Source: Antedon mediterranea (lineage: Eukaryota; Echinodermata; Crinoidea; Comatulida; Antedonidae). Taken from it: a stretch of DNA of 64,000 nucleotides. Each line of letters begins with the position of its first letter. The stretch's first letter is position 1. The notes below the pieces were generated by a model. That model ran no database searches, had not been told where the DNA came from, and saw nothing but the letters and a program-made list of their open reading frames with translations. Positions 1 through 15,000 of the stretch are shown here, one piece after another. The DNA lies in the NCBI RefSeq assembly GCF_964355755.1, contig NC_092679.1, forward strand, positions 17,722,932 through 17,786,931. The letters are read 5' to 3'. The position numbers and the translations under genes were made by a program.

Positions 1-17
1 GATCGCTGTTTCGAAAG
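1..17 (+). CDS. HECTD1: HECTD1 exon 1 in window (3' end only)
   Basis: Only 17 nt are visible, encoding DRCFE plus two bases of a Ser codon that is completed by the next exon. A GTACGT donor follows at 18. The junction [13 protein letters not shown] matches the conserved N-terminal region of HECTD1. The start codon lies outside the window. Confidence 0.8.
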
Positions 18-3000
18 GTACGTACAGTACTGTTCCGCTATTATGAGTATGACTATTTTTTTCAATCTAAATTCTGGTCAGGCCTTTTTCTTTACACATG
101 TTGTAATAATAAAGATAGTAATGTATGCCAGATTTGTAACATTTTTTACTGTATTTGTTTATTATTATATTTATTCAATGACAGTATAATACTTAATACT
201 AAATAGAACCCTTTTAAGGGGACACCTTTGGGGCCTACAGTTACAAAGGTGTCCCCTGAATAGTGGTTGGCTGTTACAGTGTTAAAATGTACATTTGCGC
301 TTGTTTGATTTTTAAGACAATAATTGGGATGTCCCTATGTGTTCCAAAGAAAATGTTCTACTGTACTGCTATTGTATACTGGCCCAGTTTGTTTGTTTGT
401 TTTTATTGATTTTCCACACAAAATGAATATTATAATTAAGTAACAATAAACATACAAGAAAGATGTGTGGCTGGTGGGAAAATAAGTTCAAAGAACTTAA
501 AGGCTTACCCACCAGAAAAGATACAATAAACATTATCAAGTATGACGAGTAATTAATACATAGTAAGAATATAAAATAAGAAGTAAAAATACATAGTAAA
601 ATAAAAAATTTAAAAAGGTAGATAAATAAGAAAAACAGTAGTATAAGTCATTAAAATGTAATAGTAATCCCACTACCAATATGGAATAATTTGCATGTAA
701 AATGATATGAAGTAAACACATTACATTTTAAGCTTTTATTGGAAACCCAGTGCACTGTATTAAAAAGATAAAAATCACTGTCTGCTTATTGAAGGCTTTG
801 CTTTGTCCTGGTTTTCTCCTTTGTGTACAACAGAACAAAGCTTTACAGTGTGAACCAGAATAACAGGTTGTTGTACCTTGGACCTGCTTCTCCCCCCATT
901 TGATTGAACTGAAATTTAATTTAACATTATATTTAACCTTCTTTTGTTGCTGTATGCTATTATAGTTAGGTAGTATAGTAACAGTTGCTTCTCTTCTATA
1001 TTAGTTCAGCATAGTATTCCTATTTACACTAGCTATGTGTGAACCCATGGTACTTTGTGCTGTGTTTCAGACTAACGTACTTAAAGTAATATAGTTTGTG
1101 ACAGTCTGAGTAAACACAGTTACTTATTTTACATATCAATACGATTGAGTGAAAGCTGTACTGTACAACACAGTACAGTTAGTAGGCTACATACATTCTT
1201 CTCAAAGGTTTTATATGTGGTTATGGACAAAAGAGTGGGAAACCACCTGGTGGTACAGTATACATACAGTACAGGTACATTGTTTTGAAATATAGATACA
1301 CTTTTATAATCCAATAAATTTAATTTTCACTCATGTATAAATTTACGTAAGGGCACAATTCCGTAAATCGTGAGTTCTAGAATATTTACTCGATGGTATA
1401 TAAATTTGTTTCGTACAGTACTTTTGGTACTGATTTTAACCACCTGATGTAACCCTGTTTACTAATTAAATTGAGTTAGATAATTAGTTATTGACAATTG
1501 AAACGAATTTAGGTTCAACAATTTGCCCCAAATGGGATGTTTTCTGATCGTGGTATACACCGTCTAATAGATGTTGTCCATCTTGAAAAATACCCGCACA
1601 ATAATATGAGGATGCTTCGCATTTACCTATCTCCTTCTACAATAATTGTTTTTAATAGCTGAAGACCGGTTGAACAGCTCAAGTACAGCATCATAATGTT
1701 GAAAACCGCCGATTTTCTTTAAAAAAATACTATTTTGATAGATTTAATATACATTTATTTTTACAAATGTATTGATTTGCAATGAATGGAACATTCCAAT
1801 CTGTCAGTTTCTCCCAGTTTAACACAAGTAGGTAAATTTATTGGCCCTTAGGGATAAACTTACGTAAAACCTTTACTGTAGATACAGTATTGCAATTTAT
1901 TTTGACAATACTGTAAATACGTATTAACAATTTTTGGTCGCCATTTGAATGGCAAATTTCTTACTGTGAGTGTGGGTACTGACACTGTTATATATATAAA
2001 CACATACAGATAAACTTTATTACTGACAGTTGCTTCTCAACGTTGGTATTAATAATTACAAAAAAATATAGACGTTGTAGTTGGTGTATCGTTACAAGTT
2101 CCTGTACTTTACTATTTCAATAGACTATGTGACAGTTTTAACAAGGTATTAAATTATGTTTTATTGTATATTATGTGGTTTATTATTTATAGGCATATAA
2201 AACATGAAAACATATTTCGTTACTGAGTAGATAAGAATATATTAAAAAATGTTTCCTCTTTGTACCCATCCTCTTCCTCATCCCTCAACCCTAATTTTAT
2301 ACAAAACACAAATTGGGTAGTTTAAATGAATCTCATTTTGTGACAAATTTCTGATGTTGATCTGTTGATGATTTACAGTAAACTGTGATGATTTGAAAGT
2401 GTAAGAGTATTCTGTCAAATTACAGTACCATCTAATGTCAGTGTCCCTAACCTCTCACTATTATGACTTATTTAACAGAACGTCATTATTACCATGGTTT
2501 ATTTTTAGTACATTCATCTTAATCTGAGGAACACCAATCCCAAAAATAGTTTAAAAGTATATAATCGACTCTCCCAATACCGGACTCTCTGAAAACCGGA
2601 AACTCTCCCAATATCCGAATTCATTTTTACCTTTAAAAACACATTTTAAACACCAGACTTCATGGAAAACCAGACATATTTTGCCAGCCCAGGTGTCTGG
2701 TGTGAGAGAGTTGACTCTGTCAAAAGTACTATCACTGTACAGTACTATAGTTTATACATTTTTGACAACACACTATTAATAATGTACAGTATTCACACCA
2801 GCAGCGTTCATACTTATGCGATCGTTCATATTTACAGCAGCCATTGTTTCTTATGCACATGACTTATCAACAACTGTTAATGACTTCTGAGTCATAAATT
2901 AAGTGCTCATCATAACAAGTGATGATCTCAAATGTTTCATTTGTTATTAGTATAAGAATTGAACTGAAGAAGACTTTTATTTAGCACATTTTTAAAAGTG

Positions 3001-6000
3001 TACAGTATATTGGGTTTGGAATTATTATTTATGTTTAAATGTAGATGTACATTGTTCCCCCAAAATCATGAAAAATAAAGATTTATAAAGTCAGACTAGG
3101 TCATTTTTAATGAAATTATTCACTTCCATAAGAAAAAAAGATAAAAAAAACACAATAATTTCACTTACACTACAGTATAGAAAAGACAAAATTAAAAATT
3201 AAATTTAACCAAAAAGAGAATTTAAAATTTTTTTCTTTAAATTACAGTTTTCTCTGGTAAATATTTTTTTTTTCGATCCAATTTTTGGTCAAATTGAAAA
3301 ATTATTATGTGATATTAAAATAGCATATTCAGTGCAGTTGCATGTACTGTACAACAATTATACAAATAACAATTAAAAAGTCAAGGATATTAATTAATTT
3401 TATAGAATAATTAAATTTTATGAAATTGACTATACGGTATTGTAGAATACAAAAAAATATATAATTTAATTTGTAGAATGCATTTTAATAAGTTCAGGTT
3501 TAATTGGTACTGTCCTTGTAAAGAAATAGCCTATTCTAGGCCGATGTCAGTCTATCCCGTTATTTATTACAAACTGCTATGTTTACATTTCCATATCTAT
3601 TCATGTAAAATGCAGTCAATCTTACAGTTTATAATTATGCCATGTTCAAAATGTCATATAACGTTAAATCAAGCTTCGCAGAAAATCATCCAGCCATTGT
3701 TTTATCGGCCAAACATTATTTGGGACACACAGTCACAATGGCCTCCTTGCTAACAATAGGGACTTTACGAAACATGACGGTTAGAGGAGGACGAAGAATA
3801 TCCTGTGTTCGTTAGAGCGTGAAATCATACAGTCAACATAGCCTTATTTATTAGTTACGCACCGTTGCACGAAGACGACGACCGGCAGTCTCTCCCATGT
3901 CTCGTGGTGCGGGGCCCTTCTGAATCGCTTGACTCTGGTGATAAATCATAAGCCTAGCCTTCCTAGCTAGGGCCTCGCATTCAAACACCGCTTTTAACAC
4001 AGCCATTTTAACCCAATAAACATTTTATTTCATTAAACAATTAAATTAGAAGTTCAAATATTATTTATTGTTTTGAAAATTCCATGTTTAAGTGTAATTT
4101 GAACTGTATATTTAAGGTTATATAATATAAATTATTTCTAGTTGTAAACAAGAAAATGGCAACTTTATCGTTCTCAAAAAGTTAAGATGACGGAATTTCA
4201 CTCTAAGCTCCGCCCACTTTGTTAAAGGTCATGCATAAATTATTCATGAACACTGTCCTGTGGTTTCCCGTCATGTTTCGTAAAGTCCCTAATAACTTAA
4301 AAGAAGCGTGATAACCCACTGATGCTCCTAAGAATCAAGGAGAGAGCTGTAGACATTGGCAAAGAAACAAAATAAAGTATTTTATTAATAAATTTAGACC
4401 TTTAGAACATGCAAGCTGATCATGACAAAAAAAAAAGTTATTATTTTAAATCTGTGGAACAGCTTGCATGGGTTTAGTTAAATTAAGGACTTACACAGTA
4501 CCCTTTTACAAATTACAGTAAATATTTAGAATAGAAAGTTTTAACAAATTCATGGTAACTGTCTGTATTCTAAAGAATACAATGTACAGTTGTGCAATAG
4601 TAGAATGATTTTATAGAATTGTAAATGGCCAGACTGAATAACAAAGCAGGGTCAATCTCAGGTTTTCTATTCTAAAGCTTGGTTCCCACTAGAACGTAAC
4701 GCAAGGACGTAAACGCAACGCAAGCGTTTTAACCAATGACAAGCGAAGTTATAGACAGTTAGCAATCACAAGCGAATAAGTCATCGCTTGTGATTGGTCA
4801 ATTCACTTGCGTTGCGTTACGTCCCTGCGTTGCGTCGCTAGTGGGAATCACGCTTTAGTAAAGCAGCTAACAATGTTGAGTTTAAAATGTCATATAGTTA
4901 CACTATGGCTGGCTTCCTGTCATCAGATGGTGCTGCATGACATAAGCTGCTAGATTAACAAGATGAATTCTAATCAGCATCGTTCATTTAATCAATGAAT
5001 ACTACTCACGGACAATACGAATATTATAAATAATAAACCAATGTTGCAACGCATACAATTTAAAATGTCTTTTAATCTAAATATTTACAGTACTCGCGGA
5101 CAGTACAAGGAGAACCTCAACACAAACAATCATAATCAAACTGACGTATGTTGCATACTATTTTTAAAGTCTTCAATTCATTCTAAATATTTAGAATAGA
5201 ATACCACTGTACCCAGTCAATAATTAGATGATAGATGTAAGGAATGACAACAATGTTTACATGGGCTGTTTATTTATATTCAATTTATTTTTAGATAATG
5301 TAATTATTATATAAAAAATTGCTGCAAAAATAATTGTTGGTTTTTAAAATATTGGATTACTATTCAATCTTAATATTTAGAATACTACTGTATTCTACCC
5401 AGTCTTGAATAATTAGATGATAGATATAAGGAATTGAAAACCATTACATTGGCTGTTTATTTATATTCAATTTATTTTTAGATAATGTAATTACTACTAT
5501 ACTAAAAAATAATATTAAAATAAGGTTTTAATACTGTTCTACGACACTCACACTAAAGTAATTTCCGTAATATTTTCGGAGGAACCATTCTCCGTCCTCA
5601 ACGGATGTTGGCTGACTGACGACTGATTGACTCCCTACTATTACGGAAATTACTTTAGTGTGAGTGTCGTAGTACAGTATTAAAACCTTATTTTAATGTT
5701 TTTGACCGATATAAATCTCTTCACTCTCGTTTAAAAAATAATAATTGTTTGTTTTTAAAATATTGGATTACTATACAATATAGCTATAGTATAATATGGT
5801 TTAATGTTTAGTGTCAGCAAATGAACGAATAAGAGATTCATACTACTAACTATACAGTTATCCCTTTCACATTGCCAGCAAAACTTTGTTTGTTATTTAA
5901 CACAACGCATTAACACAGGCGTTTAGTATACTGTAGTGTGTACGCCAGTTTTGATAGCTGATATGAAAGGGGTATACAAGTAGTTTAATTTCACTAAAAA

Positions 6001-9000
6001 CGTCTCATAGCAGTTTTCAGCATACATTACCCTGTACCACTGAGTGAAAGTTTAAATAATTTTAGAAGCACTGTATATTATTTTTTTTCAATTAAAACAT
6101 TTAATTTAAAAATTTAAATTTTGTATGGAAATATTTCACTTTTTAAATTAATATTATTAGAATTTAAATGTATTATAGTTTACTAAAGTTATACTGTTGT
6201 AGTAGGCCTACAATTTATAAAAACTATTTCTATTTTCACCTTTTATTGTCACAATATTGACATGCTATGCTGAGAATGTCATAAATAAGCCTACTGTATG
6301 ATGATTTATTCCTTGGACTTTGAATAAACTTCCAAGCTGAATATGCTTATAAGAAAATAGAGAAACGAATATAAACTTAAGAGATACTTCTACTCAACAA
6401 CACTAACATTCAGTAGAAAAGTTGATTCTCAAATTGTTGGCTACTGTATGTTCCATATATTCTTATGTATAATCCCACTTCACATTCCCTACTTTTTGTC
6501 TACTCTGATTTCACAAACAGGCATTTCCCTGGGTATAGTCCCAATATTGATGTTCGGTTTGAATGTAGGCCTCTCTCCAGTCAGTTCAGATGCTTACCAA
6601 TCATTTTTTTCCTACAAACCAGGGTTCCCTGGGTATATAGTTCCAATTTTGTGTTATTTGAGTGGGGTTATACAGTACCTACTGTACCTGTACCAGGAGG
6701 GTTAGGGAGAGGTCTAATAGGCCAATTTAATTTAATTTTGCATCTGAAAAATAAATTATTTACCCAATTAATAATAAAGATAAAAAATAAAGTTGTCTGT
6801 GTAACAATGGGATTCTGGTTAAATGTAAACCATTTATATTACAAAATCATTGTGTTGTTTTACAGCGAAAGTAGAACTACAAATGGCCAATTCAAAGTTT
6901 GATTATATTCATCTTTATTTGTCATTTTTTGACAATAACAATACAGAATATCTATTTGGAAATGTCTATGTACTGCTGTTGCCACCCATTTCTTTTCTTG
7001 TTGTACTTTGTCAGTGAGTATTCTAGTACCCTTAATACAGCGCTCTGCAAACTTTTTAATAATCTAGACACTTCGCTGTTTGTCGTAAGCTGCATATGGC
7101 TAAAATAAAGGCGCTTACTGTGCTACGCTAAAACATTTTTTTCATCAATTTCTCCAGCCACCCCGCGACCTCCAAAAATTCTGAATTTAGGTCACGGCTC
7201 ATAGTTTGCAAAATGTTGTCTTAAAATACCTGTTTTATGAGAGTCTACTTTTGTATCCCTGTATAATATATTTTTTTTTTCTCGTCTACAGTTGTCCACC
7301 ACGAACGTTTCTCCCGGCTTTGTGCAGGATATTTTTGGATGAACAAGCCCCAGATAACGTTCTTGAAGTAACTGCACGCGCCATCACCTACTACCTGGAT
7401 GTTTCCGCAGAGTGCACCCGACGTATCATTGCAGTAGATGGCGCTGTCAAAGCCATCTGTAATCGTTTGGTTGTCGCTGAGCTCTCTTCGAGGACAAGTA
7501 GAGACTTGTCTGAGCAGTGTATTAAGGTACAGATTCAGATTCGATTTATTAATTCATTCATACATATACAGAAGTACAATGATAATTGTTTTCTTGGCAG
7601 ACAAACAAAACAATACACACAATAATATTTACATTAATGATCAACATGGAACAATATAATATTTCATAAATTTTGAACTGAATTTAATACAGTCAACTCT
7701 CCCATTACTTTTGGGCAGGCCAAATGGTTTTCCAGAAAGTCTGGTATTTGGAATGTCTTTTTAATGGTAAAAAGAAATTTAGAACATTTTGAAAGTCTGG
7801 TATTAGAAGAGTTTCTGATTTTCAGATAGTCCGGTATTGGGAGAATTGACTGATGTCTGAGAACAAACACAAATTTGCGGGTGGTATTACAGTATTCTCT
7901 TGAAAGAATTATACTCGTACAGTTGTACAGTAATGTTCAGTTAGAAATATCCCCGCAAATATTATAATTTTTAACAATATACATTATATTTGTAATATGT
8001 CAATATACTATAATATTGAATAAATTTCTATGTCTGTCCATGATTATTCAACTGTTTAATCCGCAAAGAAGTAATTAAGTAGCCTGTTCTGTCTATGCCG
8101 TGTTAAAGTCATTTATCATACACAATACATAATTAATTTTACAATGGGACACAATACATACATACTAAACCGTACATGATTGTATTTGAAGGAAATGTGG
8201 ATTTATAATGCATAAATCAACAGATTGTCTTAAGCCTTGTCTACATTACAATCAAACTTTATGTGACAAAAAAAATGTGGTGTGCCGCCCATATATGAAA
8301 ATGATGATGTCATATCACAATAAAAACAATGTACTCTGGTGTTTAATCAATGTTTGAAAATACTCTAAATAAAAGGAAAATATAAAAATTTATTTTAAAC
8401 AGGAACTACTGTAAAAACAGGTTTTAATACAGATCCTTCCATTTGGAAACCCTATTAAGGCAACAATTTGTCAGGAAACAAATTAGAGGCAATGTATTTG
8501 TTAAGACTATTCAGGAGGCACCCCTATTAAGGGGACATCCTGTTAGGTACAGTAATACCCTTAATAGGGTATACTAGGGTGAATGGACTGATTAATTGCC
8601 CTTGTTGTCTTTTTACAGGTGTTAGAACTGATGTGTACCCGTGAATCAGGGTCTGTATTTGAGGCAGGTGGTCTGAACTGCGTTTTGTCATTCATCCGTG
8701 ACAATGGTAGTCAGATCCACAAGGACACGCTTCATTCTGCCATGTCGGTCGTGTCACGGCTATGTGGCAAGATGGAGCCTAGTGACACCTCGCTGGAAAC
8801 GTGTGTCCAGTCTCTGTCCACGCTTTTGAATCACGAGGATGGACACGTAAGTATTATTGTTTACTTACTATTATTTATTATTATAAGGTATATACTTACT
8901 GAAAATGTCTATTAAAATTCAAGAAAAAAAGGGTTCATTAAAAACTTCACAAATAAAAAAAAAGAAAAATTTGTATTCTTTTAACACGGATCGAACTATC

Positions 9001-12000
9001 AACATGCGCCCTCTGTGGAAAAGCTTTGCCTACTTCACTCAGTTTCCGAGTGCTTTCATTAACCTATTACCACTTTTCTGTCATCTAGCAAACTCTATAG
9101 GCATCAACACTCGTGTTTTGTATGGTGTTCGCTTGGGTGTGTGTGTAAACGCTACAGTTTTGCTAGGCGATGTAATTTGTAAAGGGGGGTATTATACTCA
9201 CTACGAATGAAACCGGGAAGCAAAAAGCAAAGCAAATTTTTCTTTTTTATTCCCAAAAAATGTGTGTAAATCATAAAATAATAATATAAAATACATACAA
9301 ACTTCATCAACAAATATTTAAAAAAAAAAGACCAAACTAAATCAGCTTTTGATATTTGAGTTTTTGTTATTGGGAGGTTACTATCAGGTTTTCTGATCGA
9401 TCAGTCTGCAATTGATTTATATGTTATAAAAGAAACTAAAGTACAGTAAAATTAAAATCTAACAAAAATAACTAATCATACTGTTGCTAAGATGGAGTCC
9501 TTAATAGTTTTCAAAACATATAACCATTTATTTACTTAGATAGTGATTTTTTGCCAAATTGAGAAATCCAATCAAAATAGATAAAAGAAAAAGAAAATAA
9601 AGTAAAATTAAAATCTAATAAAATTCAACTTATCATAATGTTACTAATAGTTTACTGATACTAAACATGTAACCATTTATTTACTTTAGATAGTGATTTT
9701 TTTAAAAATTGAGAAATCCAATAAATTGTTTATTTAACTGGTTATCATAATGAGATGGGGAGCACTTAAAAATGATTTGTAAAAACCAGCAGGTGAAATT
9801 AAAGTAAATGGCTAGATATCCATTGACCATGAGATGAAGAGCTTAGAATACTGTACTGTCCATTTAGATTGAATAGACAAGTCATGTTTAATATCATACA
9901 GTATACCAACAAGAAACTAATTTTATTCAATGATATTTGAGCATATTTTATTTGAATTTGGAAGATAAATATTTTATTTGAGTGGTAATTAATATTTAAT
10001 AATAATAAAATTCTAAATTTATATAATATCTACTTTTTATACCTCTCCCCAACGTTAAGCTCTATTATAACAGTATGTACACTAAAGAAATAGTTTTAAT
10101 AAAAAAAAAACCAAAAGAAAAATCAAGCTATGATAAACAAAACACTTACAGATTAAATGTCCTTTTTGTTTATTGCAGACAAAGGAAACAAAATACTTTC
10201 AGTCTGTTGAAATTGATTATCATTGGAATAACAAAAACATCAGGGTACTTTAAAAAATGCTTGTATATCATCATAGAGTTTAACTGTGATATTACAAAAT
10301 GCATATTTTTATACTAGCCCAAGTATTTTTTACTAAAAGGTACTAGTCCTTAGCTTAACTGGAATCTGAGGATATTTGTATTAAACCCTCCACGGCCGAG
10401 TAACACACTGGGAGATGATCCCCCACTCTTGTAAATTGTGTACAAACATGAACTATACAGAGGACCAACGGCTTTACGTCCCATCGGAAGGACAAAATAG
10501 ATGTTACTGTACATATTGGGCTACAGTACAGTAAACTCTCCCAAAACCACACTTTTCTTGAGGCCCATAAGGTCCCAAATGTGTTAATACCATTAAAAGA
10601 ATATTCCGACTTTTTCTAGAAAACCAGGCATATTATTATTGGGCCAGCCTAAAGGTGTCTGGTATTGGGAGAGTTGACTGTACTGTACTACTAAATCAAG
10701 CCTTGATTATTTTACATGAAATGTACTTGAATTGTAGTGCTACTATATTACAGAAACAGTGTTTACAAACCACATCACTTCCTTTGTGTGATGAATACAA
10801 CACTTACCAGGACAGTACAACTCTAATTTAAACCTTACGGTTTCTATTATTAGCATTTTGTTTGTTATGATTTTAATCAGCGCTAACAGAAAGAAAAATA
10901 GGCATCAGCTTCCTTTTTCAATGCAACAGAAACAAAGAAAGGATGATTCTGTTTAATAATCATCTTTAATTATTTCCTGTATGGCGGTCGTGTCTGGTGA
11001 TACAGTACCACTGATAGTGGGATTGTCACTTCCACCAGTGTTTTGTTTACTCAAGTGCGTCAGTATATTTACAGGGAATCCCCTCTACTTGTTTTCTGGT
11101 GTATTGTGACAATGCTGATATGGATCATAGTTCAATGTCACAAATTAGGTCAATATTTTTTATTGAGAATTGTGTATATCAAAACAGTGTCAATAAAAAC
11201 ATTGTGATTTGCTAGAATTAGAATATGATTTTATTTTTACATGTATCCAATACAATTGTTTATGATCCACGTAGGCCTACAGTATTTATCACAATTATAA
11301 TATAGTAGTTTAAATAATTACATTTTAGAAGTATAAATACTAATATATATTTTATAATTTCAAATGTATAAACCATTTTGACATATTCTTAAATTATGTT
11401 ATTGATATGATAACAATATTGTAATATTTCTTTAACTTTTTACCAGTGACAATACATACAGAAATGAATAGGATCTTAACTCTTTCAAGAAAATAATTTT
11501 TTTGCATCAACTATTTTCGTTCATTTATAGGTTTCTGATGGCGCACTTCGCTGCTTCGCATCTCTTGCCGACCGATTTACCCGACGTGGTATAGATCCTG
11601 CCCCATTGGCCAAGCACGGACTCACCAAGGAGCTGTTAGAGCGCCTGTCTAATTGCGGAATACCAAAATCACAGACTCTGGTTGCCAAGGGCGGCACACC
11701 AACGACGACAGCTGGTAGTACCCCAGACTCCAAGAGCAATCATAACATATCGACCGTAATAAGTTTGCTGTCTACGCTTTGTCGAGGATCGCCGGGTGTC
11801 ACTCATGTACGTATAAACTTATTAGCCTTTCTTTTTATTATTCTTTATCTGCACAATCTTCATTTCATATCAGTCAAATTAAGTGGTTAGTTTTTACAGT
11901 AATAGTGCAAAAAGATAGATATGTCAAAGTTGCAGTCCCATTTGCCCAGGAAAACTAACCGTTTGTTTTGCAATACATTTCTTTACTTATCTAAAAATGA

Positions 12001-15000
12001 CATAAATATATTCACCTAAAATGTTTTTCTGTATTCACACTCCGGACAATGATCAAAGTATATATTGATTGATATATTGATTAAAAAGTCAAGAATTTTT
12101 CAGAACTATATGTGGTGTAAAATAAAATGTTTGTGTTGTGCCTCCTTCATAAATTAAATGACCCACTTGTTTCATGTTTGTCATAGAGATATACTCTATG
12201 TTTTTCATGAATAAATCCAATCCAAATAGGCAAATCTATCTACTAAATTTAAGAGTCAGCTGTGTTCATAGAAAAAATACGTGTTTGTCTGATTTGCAAT
12301 TAGAGTTCGAATTCCGCGTAATGTTGAATTAAATTTATCAACGGTTCATTTTAAGCATTCTTTTCCTTCATATATTAAATTTGATTTTCATTACATCTTT
12401 TCCTTCATATATTAAATTGTATTTTTATTATGAATATAAACTTGGAGTAATTCGTTCTATTTATTATTTTCAAGTTCATTGAGAAGGTCAAGCCCTTTGT
12501 TTACATTGCTTATACAGTACAAGTTCATAAATTAGCTTTGTTCACATTCTTGATGGCTTTCTCATCAAGGGCATTGTTTTCTACTCAAGTCTAAAAATAT
12601 CCTGGAATGTTTACTGATTATTTTAAATAATAATGATAATATACTAGATTTGAACTTATCACCAAGATGAGTTCTACCCCATTTCTGCAAAATATAACAA
12701 CTTGTTGTAACCAGGTTTGCATTTTGTGAATACAATTTTGTTTTTTCCGGGAGAAAAACACACCGATTTCTCATAGTTCACGTATATGTATGTTCATGTA
12801 TGAAAACGTGTAATAAATTGGGAGATCAAACCATTTTTATGCAGATGTGAAAATGGTAAATATTAGGTTTTGTGGGAAATGTAAATGTACTTTGTAATAC
12901 ATGTGCAGAATCGTGTATATATATACTAAATTTATGAGTAGATGTATGCGTCGGGGAAGATTGGTATAGTGTTAAATCTGTTAACAGCATAGGTGACATA
13001 AGAAGATTAGACCCACTTAAGTTTTTATATTAATCATTTTAAAAAAGGCAAAGTATAATATAGATAGAAAAAATATTGAAAATGAAGATAAAGATTTTCA
13101 ATATTTATGTTCATAGTGCCAAAGATTGTCATTCTTTTATTATAGTTTTAATGTTGTTTGTTTATTTTATTTTATTTTTTTTCTTAATGTTCATTTTATT
13201 GTTATGCTTCCTATGTTTAAAGGCTTTTTTAAAATAATTTTTAAATTGATTAGAGTATTGTAAATTCGATTACTAAATATTGTTTTCACTATTTTTTTAA
13301 AGGATTTATTGCGATCTGAGTTACCAAACGCAATTGAGAAAGCCCTGCAGGGAGATGAAAGGTTGGTAGTTCAATTATATCAGAAAATATCAACTTGAAA
13401 CAATATGTTTTAAATGATATAATGTTTCTTTATCTAAGACTTAGGGTATCATATACAGAGAAGTTGACTTGAAAAATATAACCTCTGTCGGGGTTTTATT
13501 GTTCATTGTTTTTAGGACAGTGTTTAATATTACATGGATTAGTAACAAACCTGTGTTGTCTTTTGTCATTTAAGTAAATTTTAATGTCCCAATAATTAAA
13601 AAGGTTTTTTGTTTTTGAATTTGTTTTTAAAAGATTGGATTTGTAGCTTGGTGGTTAGGAAGCTTGGCTAATGATCCTACAGTAGGGTAGTAAGCTCAAA
13701 TCTTGTCAGATGTCGGAATTATTTCTTATTTCAAAAAACAACTCTCAAAGATTATTATTATTAATTATTATTGTGTAGAGTATTTAACCACCTATTCCTC
13801 ATAGGAGAATACGATATAACTCTCCTTTGGAACACCCCTATTAAGGGGACACATGTGACAATATATGGCCAACCCCTTTTCAGGGACACCTCTAAAGGCA
13901 CAATTTGTTGTGTCCCCTTAATAGGGGTTCTAATAATGATAAACAGTAATGTGTCTCTGTTTAGTTGTGTCTTGGATACAATGTGGATTTGCTAATAATG
14001 TTTCTATTTGAAGGGAATCTTTGTTGGGTCCTTAAGGTGTCCCCTTAATAGAGGTTTTACAGTACTAAATACGTTGTAATGTATCTCTGATTAGATGTGT
14101 CTTGGATACAATGCACCTCATTGATTTGCTAATGGTGTTTCTATTTGAAGGGGCATTTTTTTAGATCCTGAATGTGTCCCATTAATAGAGGTTTTACAGT
14201 ACTAATAAATTGTAATGTATCTCTGATTAGGTGTGTTTTGGATACAATGTGGATTTGCTAATAATGTTTCTATTTGAAGGGAATCTTTGTTGGGTCCTTA
14301 AGGTGTCCCCTTAATAGAAGTTTTACTGTATTAATAAACTGTAATGTATCTCTGATTAGGTGTGTTTTGGATACAATGCGTCTTGTGGATTTGCTAATGG
14401 TGTTGCTGTTCGAAGGACGTAAAGCACTGCCTAAAACCAGTATCACTATCGGAGGGTCTACCCGCATGTCGGGATTAAGAAGACTTGATAGTTCAGGTGA
14501 ACGCTCTCATCGTCAACTTATTGAATGTATACGAAGTAAAGATACGGATGCCTTGATTGATGCTGTTGATACTGGAGGTAGGAAATATTAATTTAAATAC
14601 TAGTTAAGCTCTGTCTACACTATCAAACTAGTGTGATGTGACCAAATATGGTAAATGACATCATCGTGTCCATATATTGGCACATCACATATTTCTGTCA
14701 CATATAATTTGATAGTATAGACTGAGCTTTAAATTAATTTCTTCTATACCATTCGTAAGTCTCACTTTGTAGAAAGCTTTTTTTTTTTTATTTCATAAAA
14801 TCTTAGTTTTTATTTAAGTGTTTATTTTCAAATGCAATATCTGGAGAGAACAAATAATTGTGATGCTTGTTTTTATTCCATTCCATCATTTATGTACAAA
14901 TACAATGTTTGTAAATTCAATTGAAAAAATAATTTCTTTGAATGTTGATCAGTTTATGTTCTACAATACAAAGTCTCAGCAATACCCTTCATTGAGACAT

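Larger units (their letters stand above)
18..7291 (+). other. HECTD1 intron 1, 7.3 kb, repeat-rich
   Basis: No exon was recognised here. It holds a family D relic (203-270), an AT-rich retroelement-like tail (410-730), a family C element (2562-2720), a 533-bp TIR element (3758-4290), a family B element (4674-4857), a duplicated block split by a foldback (5183-5780) and a TIR relic (5861-5978). The stretches 730-2560, 2720-3757 and 5980-7290 show only AT-rich sequence with scattered TACAGTA motifs. Confidence 0.7.
8847..11530 (+). other. HECTD1 intron 3, 2.7 kb
   Basis: Mostly unremarkable AT-rich sequence. A block around 9430-9720 is loosely duplicated (ATAACCATTTATTTACTT and TAGTGATTTTTT each twice). 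A dispersed repeat lies near 10385-10500 and a family C element at 10524-10687. Confidence 0.6.
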
